Shown piece by piece: positions 26,026 through 34,671 of a stretch of DNA of 64,000 bases (position 1 is its first letter; the number at the start of each line of letters is the position of its first letter). The stretch comes from Bacillota bacterium. Lineage in GTDB: Bacteria > Bacillota > Clostridia > Christensenellales > CAG-314. The stretch covers positions 53,054 through 117,053 of the forward strand of contig JAEWZT010000005.1 in NCBI GenBank assembly GCA_023458375.1, written 5' to 3'. Below the pieces are notes generated by a model that was not told the origin of the DNA, searched no databases, and saw nothing but the letters and a program-made list of their open reading frames with translations. Made by a program: the position numbers and the translations under genes.

Positions 26026-27678
26026 TTAAACGTCTTTATCTATGCAGCCGTTTGTAGCGGGGGTAATTATTGAAGCGTGCAGCTTCAACATGTTGCTTGC
26101 CGCAGCAAAGGTTACGTTGACGGAAGGCTTGCGCCTTTCAATTTCCTTGGCTTTAATGTCGGCGGAAATTTTGCCCTTGCCGATATTTATTTCAATTACG
26201 TCGCCGTCTTGTAGTAAGGCGATTAAGCCCATGTCGACCGTTTCGGGCGTAATGTGCCCCACGGCAAAACCGTCGTAATCGGCGGGAATTTTACCGTCCG
26301 TAACCACCGCCACGTCTTTGCCCAGCCCCAAAGCCTTTAAAAGCGCTAAGGGCTGAATAAGTTCGCGCATGCCGGGGGCGGAACGCGGACCTTCGTTTCT
26401 TACCACTATTACGGTGCCCTTTTTAATTTCTCTGTCCAAAACCGCATATGTCAGCGACTCTTCGTTTTCGTATACCTTAGCCGGTCCTATAAAGGAGTTT
26501 GTTACGCCGTCAAAGGTGGCGACAGCGCCTTTTTCAGCAATATTACCGTAAAGCACGCGTATTTTGCCGTAGGGAAGCAGCGGGTTTTTGCCGTCCAAAA
26601 TTACGTTATCATCGCGCGGGCGTTCTTTTTCAATAAGCGCGTTTAAAGAATCGCCGCCGTAGTAAGGGTAGTCGCAGTCAATTAATGACAACGTTTTTAG
26701 TTCCTTTAAAAGGGCGTAAACGCCCCCCGCAAGCGCGAATGCCTGCGTAAAGCACACGCCCTCCTTTTCCTTATATAATAGGGGGACTTTTTTGCATAGC
26801 GACTCTATTTTTGAAAGGTCAACGGTTTTTATATTCCATTTTCTTTTTGCCTCCCCCGCGACAGCCAAAATATGCAGCAGGTTAGAGGGGCAACCGCCCG
26901 CCGCAATGTTAAAAGCTGCGCAGGCGGAAAGGGAAGCGTTTGTTATTATGTTTTCAAGCGTAATATTTTTTTCAATTAAGAAAACCACTGCGCGCCCCGT
27001 GTTAAAGGCTATTTGGTTGCGCGAACGGCTGGCGCTCATAACAGTGCAGTTGCCTTCAAGCGCAAGCCCCAAAACTTCCATCATGCAGTTAACGCTGTTG
27101 GGTTCGTATTGTTCGCAGTCAACGCCCAAAAACTGCGGCATCGTATTCTCAATTACGCCGCTGTCTTCCAGCTTTAATATCCCCGCGCGGATTTTGCCCA
27201 CGGCAGAATACCAGTGATTATATCCCTTTTGCCCTTCGGCGGTTAAGAAAGGCGACATAACGCCGCCGCTTACAAACATGCAGGGGAGATTAAGCCTAAT
27301 GGCGCCCATAAGCATACCCACTACGCTTACGGTATTGCTTGCCACAAAAACTATGCCGCTTAAAAACTCCTGCCCCGCTATCATTTGCACTTCGTTGGCG
27401 ATGGTGTTTCTAAGCAATATTTCGTATTTTGCCTGTTCGCTGCCGTAAACGGTGGCGTCGGAAAAAGATGGGAGATACATTATCTTAGCCACCGCGCCCG
27501 CCGACGCTATGCCCTCGCAAACCTGTTTGGTTACCGTTTCAAGCTCGGCGTTGCCTAAAACGGTTGCGTTTTGCGCGGAAATTACCGCTATAACGCTTTT
27601 GTCAAGAGGTATTCCCAACGCTTTTAATGTAGCGCGCAGGTGCAGCTTATCTAAACCTTCGTAGTATTCTTTTTTCAT
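26026..27678 (-). CDS. IlvD/Edd family paralogue, active-site residues missing
   Basis: 550-aa protein alignable by eye over its whole length with dihydroxy-acid dehydratase (IlvD) and 6-phosphogluconate dehydratase. Family blocks kept: GMLMGAIRLNLP-MFVSGG (121-139), NCMMEVLGLALEGN, RNEGPRSAPGMREL, GHITPET and LLQDGDVIEINI. Blocks lost: the CDK motif that provides an Fe-S cysteine, a metal ligand and the modified Lys reads SNTVSVV (114-120); the DDGIAMGH-YSLPSRE block is replaced; and the TDGRFSGG block with the catalytic Ser reads TDGKIPAD (460-467). One candidate cluster Cys (VDCEQY) remains. It is therefore probably not a working dehydratase; function unknown. No ilv genes are adjacent. 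Start behind GGGGG. Confidence 0.8.
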   Translation of the reverse strand: MKKEYYEGLDKLHLRATLKALGIPLDKSVIAVISAQNATVLGNAELETVTKQVCEGIASAGAVAKIMYLPSFSDATVYGSEQAKYEILLRNTIANEVQMIAGQEFLSGIVFVASNTVSVVGMLMGAIRLNLPCMFVSGGVMSPFLTAEGQKGYNHWYSAVGKIRAGILKLEDSGVIENTMPQFLGVDCEQYEPNSVNCMMEVLGLALEGNCTVMSASRSRNQIAFNTGRAVVFLIEKNITLENIITNASLSACAAFNIAAGGCPSNLLHILAVAGEAKRKWNIKTVDLSKIESLCKKVPLLYKEKEGVCFTQAFALAGGVYALLKELKTLSLIDCDYPYYGGDSLNALIEKERPRDDNVILDGKNPLLPYGKIRVLYGNIAEKGAVATFDGVTNSFIGPAKVYENEESLTYAVLDREIKKGTVIVVRNEGPRSAPGMRELIQPLALLKALGLGKDVAVVTDGKIPADYDGFAVGHITPETVDMGLIALLQDGDVIEINIGKGKISADIKAKEIERRKPSVNVTFAAASNMLKLHASIITPATNGCIDKDV

Positions 27679-27907
27679 TCAGCCCCCGTTAAATATAAAT
27701 GCGCTCCCTGTTTTTTCGCCTTGTTTTAAGCGCAAGGAGTTAAGACGGTAAGTAATTTATGTTGCTAAAAATATTTTAATTCATTTTATTTTAAGTGTCA
27801 ATGTTAAAGTGTCTTATTGATAGGGCGGTTTGCGGTATTTTGCCGTTTTTTGTTTAAAAAACAATGTTTTTGTCCTTAAAACCAAGCCGCAGCGTCAAAG
27901 CCGTTTT

Positions 27908-27937
27908 GTATATTTTAAAGCCTTTTAGAGCAAAATA
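27908..27937 (+). promoter_or_regulatory. Possible sigma-F/sigma-G type promoter of sigG
   Basis: GTATA (27908-27912), 18-bp spacer, CAAAATA (27931-27937), resembling forespore promoter elements and located 65 bp before the sigG ATG. A weak match; inference only. Confidence 0.3.
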
Positions 27938-28001
27938 TCAAACGTTGAACACCCGCGCTAAGTATGAAAAATATAATACCGCTTTTTTACGGAGGATTTT
28001 T

Positions 28002-28769
28002 ATGGCTAGAAAAGTAATCATTTGCGGCGTAGATACGGCGCTGTTACCAAAACTGACTCACAAGGAAGCGGAAGAACTTTTAAAAGAAATTGACAAAGGA
28101 AACAGCGAGGCGCGCAGATACTTTATCAATTGCAACCTGCGCCTTGTGCTGTCGGTGGTGCAGCGTTATTCGGCGCGCACCGACAACTTGGACGACTTAT
28201 TTCAAGTAGGCTGCGTGGGGCTGCTTAAAGCCATAGACAACTTTGACGTTTCGCTGTCGCTAAGGTTTTCCACCTATGCCGTGCCTATGATAATCGGGGA
28301 AATACGCCGTCATTTAAGAGAGGGGAGTTTAAGGGTCTCGCGCGGAATACGCGACACGGCTTATACGGTATTAAAGGCAAGGGAACTTTTGGAAGAGGTG
28401 TATAACGACGAGGTGCCCCTTGAAGAAGTGGCGAGGGCGCTTGACATACCAATAGACAAAGCTGTCTATTGCCTTGATGCGACAAGCCAGCCCGTAAGTT
28501 TGTATGAGCCCGTTTATTCAGACGGCACAGATTGCCTGCTTTACGTTGAGCAAATTGCCGACAAGGGGGCGGGAGAGGATAACTGGGCGGAAAATATTAC
28601 ATTGTCGGACGCTTTGCGCCGCCTTGACAAAAGAGAGCGTGATATTTTAAGGCTGCGCTATTATGAGGGAAAAACGCAATGCGAGGTGGCGCGGCAGGTG
28701 GGCATTTCACAAGCCCAAGTATCCCGTCTTGAAAAAAACGCCGTTGACACCTTGCGCACGCAAATGTAA
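28002..28769 (+). CDS. sigG: RNA polymerase sigma-G factor (forespore, late)
   Basis: 255-aa SigF/SigG/SigB-type sigma factor. The N-terminus MARKVIICGVDTALLPKL matches the sigma-G leader (KVEICGVDTSKLPVL type) that distinguishes it from sigma-F. Region 2 is seen as DLFQVGCVGLLKAIDNFD and RFSTYAVPMIIGEIRRHLR, region 4 as LSDALRRLDKRERDILRLRYYEGKTQ split by QVGISQAQVSRLEK. It directs late forespore genes during sporulation. Start is the ATG behind GGAGG; the frame extends 46 codons further but without family similarity. Followed by a terminator; in many Clostridia sigG lies near ymxH/ylmC, as here. Confidence 0.92.
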   Translation: MARKVIICGVDTALLPKLTHKEAEELLKEIDKGNSEARRYFINCNLRLVLSVVQRYSARTDNLDDLFQVGCVGLLKAIDNFDVSLSLRFSTYAVPMIIGEIRRHLREGSLRVSRGIRDTAYTVLKARELLEEVYNDEVPLEEVARALDIPIDKAVYCLDATSQPVSLYEPVYSDGTDCLLYVEQIADKGAGEDNWAENITLSDALRRLDKRERDILRLRYYEGKTQCEVARQVGISQAQVSRLEKNAVDTLRTQM

Positions 28770-28810
28770 GTTTCTTTTTGCCTTTTTAGCGCATATTCTT
28801 ATTTTGTTTT

Positions 28811-28842
28811 ATCCGCTTTTGCTTAAAAAAGCGGATTTTTCT
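28811..28842 (+). terminator. Terminator after sigG
   Basis: 10-bp stem (28811-28820 with 28827-28836), short loop, then T5. Confidence 0.88.
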
Positions 28843-28870
28843 TATTAAGCTCTTTCCTTATAACATTTCT

Positions 28871-28900
28871 TTGGTGCGCGGCGTAAATTAAAGGTATAAT
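28871..28900 (+). promoter_or_regulatory. Predicted promoter of ymxH-like gene
   Basis: TTGGTG (28871-28876), 18-bp spacer, TATAAT (28895-28900); leader of about 85 nt before the ATG at 28994. Confidence 0.5.
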
Positions 28901-28993
28901 GGACAAACTTTGCGCCTTAAATTATAAATGGGAAATTGTATGCGGCAAACCGTTGGCGCAGCGTAAATTCTGTGGAAAAAGGAGAAAAATCTA

Positions 28994-29302
28994 ATGGACA
29001 TTACTTTCAGCGAACTGCGCAGTAAGGAAGTCATAAATATAAACGACGGCAGGCGCTTAGGGCGCGTGTGCGACATAGTCATAAGCGGCGAAAACTGCAC
29101 GGTGGTGGCGCTAATAGTACCCAACGAACGAAGGCTTTTCCGCGGAAAAGACGACCTCGTGATACCATGGAAACAAATAAAACGCATCGGCGATGACTGC
29201 ATTTTGGTCAGCCTAGCGCTAAAACCTTTTGACTGTACGCCGCCCAATCCCCGCCCCAAGGATAAGCCCAAAAACTTTTGCGACTATATCCTTGACGATT
29301 AG
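28994..29302 (+). CDS. YlmC/YmxH family PRC-barrel protein
   Basis: 102-aa PRC-barrel protein of the YlmC/YmxH family, conserved in endospore formers and often next to sporulation sigma genes. Seen: FSELRSKEVININDGRRLG, DIVISGE, and the VIPWKQIKRIGDDCILV barrel end. The molecular function is not known. Clear AAGGAG before the ATG. Adjacent to sigG in the same direction but with its own promoter. Confidence 0.88.
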   Translation: MDITFSELRSKEVININDGRRLGRVCDIVISGENCTVVALIVPNERRLFRGKDDLVIPWKQIKRIGDDCILVSLALKPFDCTPPNPRPKDKPKNFCDYILDD

Positions 29303-29714
29303 GTCTTTTTTTTGGGTGAATAACAATAGGCGGATTAATCAAAGTGTAAAAACGCGCGGCAATTTATAATATCTTTCGTGTTTGTGGGAAAGCGGTGAAA
29401 AGCGATAGCAATAGAAGTGTAGGCAGTAGGCGCGGCGACAAACGCGCCAAAAGCAAGTCGTATAAACAGTAGTTCTCGGTAGCGGAAAGTGCTTTCAATT
29501 GCCGTTGGCGGCGGCAAATATTAAAGAATTTTTCGCAAAAACCGCGCAAAAAACTGCGATTGTATTAAATCATTAAGTCAAACTAATCAGCGCAGCTTAA
29601 ACAAATCCTTTTTTGCTAGTATAACGCGCAAACATAAGCTAATTGGGCAGCGTGCAAGCGGCGCAAAGCTTTGATGAAGGCGGTTTGGAGTTAAGGTTGC
29701 TTATTGTCATTTAC
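29303..29714. other. Intergenic region, no gene seen
   Basis: A short hairpin (GGCGCG with CGCGCC near 29428-29447) is the only structure noticed. Short minus-strand frames here have no family resemblance. Confidence 0.5.
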
Positions 29715-29744
29715 TTGACTTAAAACGATTTTTTAAGGTATAAT
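29715..29744 (+). promoter_or_regulatory. Strong promoter of RluA-type gene (leaderless type)
   Basis: TTGACT (29715-29720), 18-bp spacer, TATAAT (29739-29744), then only six bases to the ATG at 29751. The clearest case of a predicted leaderless mRNA here. Confidence 0.8.
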
Positions 29745-29750
29745 TTTTAT

Positions 29751-30599
29751 ATGTTAAAAGAAATATTCGTAAAATCCAAAACGACGCTGCTTGAACTTAT
29801 CGTAAACGAAACTGAATTGGGGCATTTTCAGGCGCAAAAAGTTTTGCGCGACAGGCATGTTAAAATAAACGGCAAGCGCGTAGGCGAAGACCAAAGCGTC
29901 AGCGAAAAGGACGTCGTTTATGTCTATATTCGCGACAGAGAAGCAAAAGCGGTGGAAATTGTCTTTATGGACAAAAACGTCGCCGTAGTCAACAAAATGG
30001 CGGGGCTTGAAGTTGAGGGGGAAGACAGCCTTACCGAAAGGCTAAACGAACAGCTTGAAGAGGGAAAGGCTTTGCCCGTTCACCGCCTTGACAGAAATAC
30101 TATGGGGCTTGTGGTATTTGCTTTAAACGAAAGCACCCAAAAAGAACTGCTCACCCTTTTTAAAGACAGAGAAATGGATAAGTATTACTACGCTTTGGTA
30201 TCGGGAAACCCGCAAAAACAGGCAAATTTAAAGGCATTTTTATTTAAAGACGCAAAAAAGAGCGAGGTTTATATTTCCCCCACGCAAAAACAAGGGTATC
30301 TGCCCATAGAAACCAATTATAAGTTTATGCGCAAAAAGGGGGAATTAAGCCTTTTGGAAGTCAAGCTTATTACGGGGCGGACGCACCAGATAAGGGCGCA
30401 TTTAGCTTACGAAAAGCTGCCCATAGTAGGCGACGGCAAATACGGCGTCAATACGATAAACAAAAAATACAAAATAAAACAGCAGGCGCTTTGCTGCTAT
30501 AAGCTTATCTTCCATTTCGGCGAGAAATCGCCGCTGAGGTATCTTGACAATAAGGTTGTAAAAACCGATATTGACCTCTTTGAAATGGTAACTTTTTAA
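29751..30599 (+). CDS. RluA family pseudouridine synthase
   Basis: 282-aa RNA pseudouridine synthase. N-terminal S4 RNA-binding domain (about 10-60: GHFQAQKVLRDRHVKING) and RluA catalytic domain with the motif PVHRLDRNTMGLVVF carrying the catalytic Asp, then YYALVSG and LITGRTHQIRAHLA. Acts on rRNA or tRNA uridines; the site cannot be told. Start at the ATG directly downstream of a strong promoter, without a Shine-Dalgarno sequence. Der follows 119 bp downstream on the same strand and may be co-transcribed. Confidence 0.92.
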   Translation: MLKEIFVKSKTTLLELIVNETELGHFQAQKVLRDRHVKINGKRVGEDQSVSEKDVVYVYIRDREAKAVEIVFMDKNVAVVNKMAGLEVEGEDSLTERLNEQLEEGKALPVHRLDRNTMGLVVFALNESTQKELLTLFKDREMDKYYYALVSGNPQKQANLKAFLFKDAKKSEVYISPTQKQGYLPIETNYKFMRKKGELSLLEVKLITGRTHQIRAHLAYEKLPIVGDGKYGVNTINKKYKIKQQALCCYKLIFHFGEKSPLRYLDNKVVKTDIDLFEMVTF

Positions 30600-30718
30600 T
30601 AATAAAACAAAGAAGAACTGCACATTAAAAGTATATTGCTAAGAGCATAACTTTATAAGACAAATATAAGTAAACGCTAAAATCAAAAGATTTAGTGAGT
30701 TCCAAAGGAAAAAAGAAA

Positions 30719-32035
30719 ATGAAACCCTTAGTCGCCATTATCGGCAAGCCCAACGTGGGAAAATCCACCTTTTTCAATAAGACAAGCGGCAGCCGAATTT
30801 CAATAGTTTTAAATACCCCCGGCGTTACGCGCGACAGGGTTTATTGCGATGCCCATTGGCAGGGACGCGAGTTTACCCTTGTTGACACGGGGGGAATTCT
30901 GCTTAATTCCGACGACGAGCTGCACCTGCATATCATCAAGCAGGCGGAGCTTGCAATGGAAGTATGCGACGTAATCCTGTTTTTTGTTGACGGCAAATAC
31001 GGCTTGACGAGTGACGACTATGACATTGCGCAGCTTTTGCGTAAAACAAAAAAGCCCCTTTTGCTTGTGGTAAACAAAGTTGACGACTTTTCAAAACTTG
31101 ACCTGTCCGATTATTATTCGCTGAAAATGGGGGAACCTATACCCATTTCAGCAGAACAAAAAATGGGCATCGGCGAACTTTTGGACGAGGTGGTAGCGCT
31201 TCTTCCGCAAAACGAAGAGGAAAAGCAGGAGGGCGACATAATTAAGGTAGCCGTTGTGGGCAAGCCAAACGTGGGAAAGTCTTCTTTGGTAAACAAGCTT
31301 TTAGGTTACGACAGGACAATTGTAAGCTCCGTTGCGGGTACGACCCGCGACAGTATAGACACCCGCCTTACGGCAAGGGGAAAAAATTACACCTTAATTG
31401 ATACCGCCGGAATACGCAGAAAGCGTTCCATAGAAAGCGAGACCGTTGAGCAATACAGCGTCATCCGCTCTTTGGCGTCAATCAGGCGCGCCGACGTATG
31501 TGTAATTGTAATTGACGCGGCAGAGGGCATTACGGAGCAGGACGTTAAGATTGCCGGTTACGTTGACGAACAAGGCAAACCAAGCGTAGTTTTGGTCAAT
31601 AAATGGGACTTGGTGGAAAAAGACACCAACACCGCCTCAAAATTTAATAAAATGCTAAAAACCGACCTTGCCTTTATGGATTATTTTGTCATGATTACGG
31701 CGTCGGCTTTAACGGGGCAGAGGGTGGAAAAACTTTGGGATATGATTGACGACGTTTACGAAAAGTCGTCGTTTAGAGTTACTACGGGTTTGCTCAACCA
31801 GGTTATAGGGGATGCGCTTTCGGCTGTTGAACCTCCCGCCAAGTCGGGCAGGCAGTTGAAAATAAGGTTTTCCACCCAAGCGTCAACAAATCCGCCCACT
31901 TTCGTGATATTTGTAAACGAACCCAAACTTATGGAAAACGCATACAGACGCTATCTTTTAAATTATTTGCGCAAGGCTTTCAACCTTTACGGAACGCCCA
32001 TAAGGCTAAACGTGCGCGGCAAGGCGGAAGAATAA
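30719..32035 (+). CDS. der: Ribosome-assembly GTPase Der (EngA)
   Basis: 438-aa double GTPase required for 50S subunit assembly. Seen: G1 of domain 1 GKPNVGKST (9-17) with DTGG, and of domain 2 GKPNVGKSS with DTAGIRRK and NKWDLVEKD; C-terminal KH-like domain ending NLYGTPIRLNVRGKAEE. Domain-1 NKVD is present. The ATG at 30719 with AAAGGA upstream gives the family N-terminus; a GTG at 30695 adds only eight residues. Confidence 0.97.
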   Translation: MKPLVAIIGKPNVGKSTFFNKTSGSRISIVLNTPGVTRDRVYCDAHWQGREFTLVDTGGILLNSDDELHLHIIKQAELAMEVCDVILFFVDGKYGLTSDDYDIAQLLRKTKKPLLLVVNKVDDFSKLDLSDYYSLKMGEPIPISAEQKMGIGELLDEVVALLPQNEEEKQEGDIIKVAVVGKPNVGKSSLVNKLLGYDRTIVSSVAGTTRDSIDTRLTARGKNYTLIDTAGIRRKRSIESETVEQYSVIRSLASIRRADVCVIVIDAAEGITEQDVKIAGYVDEQGKPSVVLVNKWDLVEKDTNTASKFNKMLKTDLAFMDYFVMITASALTGQRVEKLWDMIDDVYEKSSFRVTTGLLNQVIGDALSAVEPPAKSGRQLKIRFSTQASTNPPTFVIFVNEPKLMENAYRRYLLNYLRKAFNLYGTPIRLNVRGKAEE

Positions 32036-32221
32036 AATACCGCCGCGCTTCAAACGCATTAAGAAGCAAAAATTATGTGTTATCGTAACTAAAAAGCAGT
32101 CACGGCGGTAAGCTAACGGCGCTATATTTGTAGTATTTAATTATTTAAAGTCAAAGGGAAGCAGAAGGAGCGGTTTTTAGCCGTAAGATATTTTCCTTTT
32201 ATATATTTTTTTGTTTTAATA

Positions 32222-32251
32222 TTGACTTTATAGCTTTGTATCCGTTAAAAT
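32222..32251 (+). promoter_or_regulatory. Predicted promoter of BspA-like gene
   Basis: TTGACT (32222-32227), 18-bp spacer, TAAAAT (32246-32251). AAAGGAGG precedes the ATG at 32331. Confidence 0.55.
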
Positions 32252-32330
32252 TATAACCTGTAAGAATATATTATCTTTAAACAGTTTGCTTGCGCAGTTT
32301 GTTTTGCTTGTTTTGTAAAAGGAGGGAAAA

Positions 32331-34331
32331 ATGAAAAAAGTCTCTATAATTTTGGCAACAGTTTTGCTTTTGTCAATGGTTTTAATGCTGCCCGGTTGCA
32401 GCTATTTTTTAGAGCCCGCTTACACCCTTACTCCCGACGGATACAGCTATATTCTTGAAAAATATAACGGCTACGGTCTTTTTTTGGAAGTGCCTGAAAA
32501 ATACAACGGAAAGCCCGTAACGGCGATAAGCGACAACGCCTTTAAAGGTTACAGCAGGCTTATTACCATTGAAATTCCCAACACAATTACAAGCATAGGC
32601 AACAACGCCTTTGCAAACTGTAAAAACCTTTTATCAATTGACATTCCCGACAGCGTAACTTTTTTAGGCGACAATGTTTTTAAAAACTGCGTGAATATAA
32701 GGCAAGTTACAATGGGCAGCGGAGTAACTTCTATCGGGATTGGCTTATTTCAAAACTGCAAAAGTTTAGTCAACGTTGATATCGGCGGCGTCATTACAAG
32801 CGTTGGCGACAAAGCTTTTTTAGACTGCGAATGGCTTAATTCCGTTTCCTTTAAAGAGGGGCTTACCGAAATAGGTATAACCGCCTTTAAAAACTGCGCA
32901 AGTTTAACTTCCTTGATAATTCCCCAAAGCGTAACAAAAATCGGAAAGCAAGCTTTTGAAGGGTGCGTCAACTTAAAACTTTTTTGCGAAGCGTCCTCAA
33001 AACTTAACGGCTGGGACCAAAAATGGAATCCTTCCGCCTCTGTTTATTGGTCGGGAAAACTTATAAACGGCAACTTATATTCGCAAGACGGCAAAACGCT
33101 TGTCAAATATCTTGCGTCCAACCAAGCCGTGCGTTTTGAAATTCCCTCCGCCGTTACGACAATAGGCGAATACGCTTTTGAAAACTGCGCCCATCTTAAC
33201 GATATAACCATTCCTCAAAGCGTAACCAAAATAGAAAAATACGCCTTTTTGGGCTGCAACAACTTAATAACGGTTAAAATTGCGCAAAGCGTTACGCAAA
33301 TAGGCGAGTATGCCTTTGACAGCTGCCCCAGAATAAGCTTTTTGTCTGACGTTTCTTCAAAGCCAAGCAATTGGAGCGAAAAATGGAACTATGCCTCGCG
33401 ACCCGTGTATTGGCAGGGGCAATGGAGCGAAAATAACGGCGTAATTTATACGCAAAACGGAAGCGTGCTGTTAAGATACAATATTGTCAGCCTTGACGCA
33501 AGTTTTTCAGTCGCGCAAGGGGTAACTGCCATTGCCGATTCCGCTTTTGAGGGTTGCGCCAGTATTGTGCACATAAGTTTGCCCGATAGCTTAACAAGTA
33601 TAGGCGGTTTTGCCTTTGATTCCTGTTACTCGCTAAAAAATATCGTAATCCCCAAAGGCGTAACTAAAATGGGATACAGCGTCTTTTACGACAACTACAA
33701 TCTGGTAATTTTTTGCGGCGCCTCATCAAAGCCTTCGATATGGGATGGTCAATGGAACCGCTCGTCCAGCCCCGCTTTCTGGGACGGACAATGGGTTGAA
33801 TTTGAGGGGAATTATTATTCCGCCGACAAAACAATATTATTGGGCTTTGCCTTACAAGGCGAAATCAAGCATTTTGACATTATGCAAGGCGTAACCAGTA
33901 TCGGCGCCTATGCCTTTGCGGGATATAGCAAACTTGAAAGCGTTACCCTTCCGCAAGGTTTTACAACTTTCGGTCAATACGCCTTTGCCAACTGCACAAG
34001 CCTTGAACAAATCAATTTCCCAAACAGCCTTAAAATAATCAGCGAAGCTTCCTTTGTTAACTGTTACTCGCTTAAAGATTTTACTTTGTCGCAGGGCGTG
34101 CAGGTTATAGGCAAATATGCTTTTATGAGTTGCGTATCGCTTAAAAAAATAGTAATACCCTTAGGTATCAAGAGTATTTCCGCTTATGCCTTCTACGATT
34201 GCAGGAACTTGACTTTGTTTTGCATGGATAAGGTTGAGCCCATTGAATGGAGCGAGTACTGGCGGGGGTCGCAGCGCGTATACTGGTCATCAAGGTGGGA
34301 ATACGTTGACGGCGTTCCGACGCCTAAATAA
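32331..34331 (+). CDS. BspA-type leucine-rich repeat lipoprotein
   Basis: 666-aa surface lipoprotein: signal peptide with lipobox LPGC (Cys 23), then many LRR_5 (BspA-like) repeats of about 23 residues of the type ITSIGNNAFANCKNL. Repeat blocks are interrupted four times by a Trp-rich segment of the pattern SSKPxxWxxxWNxxSxPVYWxGxW, after which each of the first three continues with a YSxDGKTLLxY-like strand before the LRRs resume; the fourth copy forms the C-terminus. Such proteins commonly mediate adhesion or binding at the cell surface. No anchor other than the lipid is present. Monocistronic with promoter and terminator. Confidence 0.9.
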   Translation: MKKVSIILATVLLLSMVLMLPGCSYFLEPAYTLTPDGYSYILEKYNGYGLFLEVPEKYNGKPVTAISDNAFKGYSRLITIEIPNTITSIGNNAFANCKNLLSIDIPDSVTFLGDNVFKNCVNIRQVTMGSGVTSIGIGLFQNCKSLVNVDIGGVITSVGDKAFLDCEWLNSVSFKEGLTEIGITAFKNCASLTSLIIPQSVTKIGKQAFEGCVNLKLFCEASSKLNGWDQKWNPSASVYWSGKLINGNLYSQDGKTLVKYLASNQAVRFEIPSAVTTIGEYAFENCAHLNDITIPQSVTKIEKYAFLGCNNLITVKIAQSVTQIGEYAFDSCPRISFLSDVSSKPSNWSEKWNYASRPVYWQGQWSENNGVIYTQNGSVLLRYNIVSLDASFSVAQGVTAIADSAFEGCASIVHISLPDSLTSIGGFAFDSCYSLKNIVIPKGVTKMGYSVFYDNYNLVIFCGASSKPSIWDGQWNRSSSPAFWDGQWVEFEGNYYSADKTILLGFALQGEIKHFDIMQGVTSIGAYAFAGYSKLESVTLPQGFTTFGQYAFANCTSLEQINFPNSLKIISEASFVNCYSLKDFTLSQGVQVIGKYAFMSCVSLKKIVIPLGIKSISAYAFYDCRNLTLFCMDKVEPIEWSEYWRGSQRVYWSSRWEYVDGVPTPK

Positions 34332-34545
34332 AGGTTTTGACTTTTTTCTAAGCTTGAAGTTAAGGCTTTGCGGTAAGAAAGTGTTTTATGCGGCTAAAAG
34401 TTTCGATAAAAATATATGTAACCAATGTCTGTAAAGCTTAAACTTTTTTTGTAAACTTTAAGCTTTAAAATAATCGTCGCACAAATATCAATATGCCGAT
34501 TTTTTGCAGCCCTAAATTCTGCAAGCAAATTATTTGCGGTTTACG

Positions 34546-34581
34546 CCCGCCAAAAGATAAATGCCCTTTGGCGGGCTTTTA
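34546..34581 (+). terminator. Terminator after BspA-like gene
   Basis: 10-bp GC-rich stem (34546-34555 with 34568-34577), 12-nt loop, T4 with further AT-rich sequence. Confidence 0.85.
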
Positions 34582-34631
34582 ATTTAAATCTTTATCTTTT
34601 CAGTTGTTGTTCTACCAAAATGCCCATAAAG

Positions 34632-34639
34632 CATACAAT
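34632..34639 (+). promoter_or_regulatory. Sigma-E type -10 element of spoIVA
   Basis: CATACAAT at 34632-34639 is a full match to the mother-cell sigma-E -10 consensus, 32 bp before the spoIVA ATG. The -35 region is a poor match. spoIVA is a sigma-E gene in B. subtilis, which supports the call. Confidence 0.55.
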
Positions 34640-34671
34640 TTATAAGCAAGTAATATGGAGGAAGAGTATAT

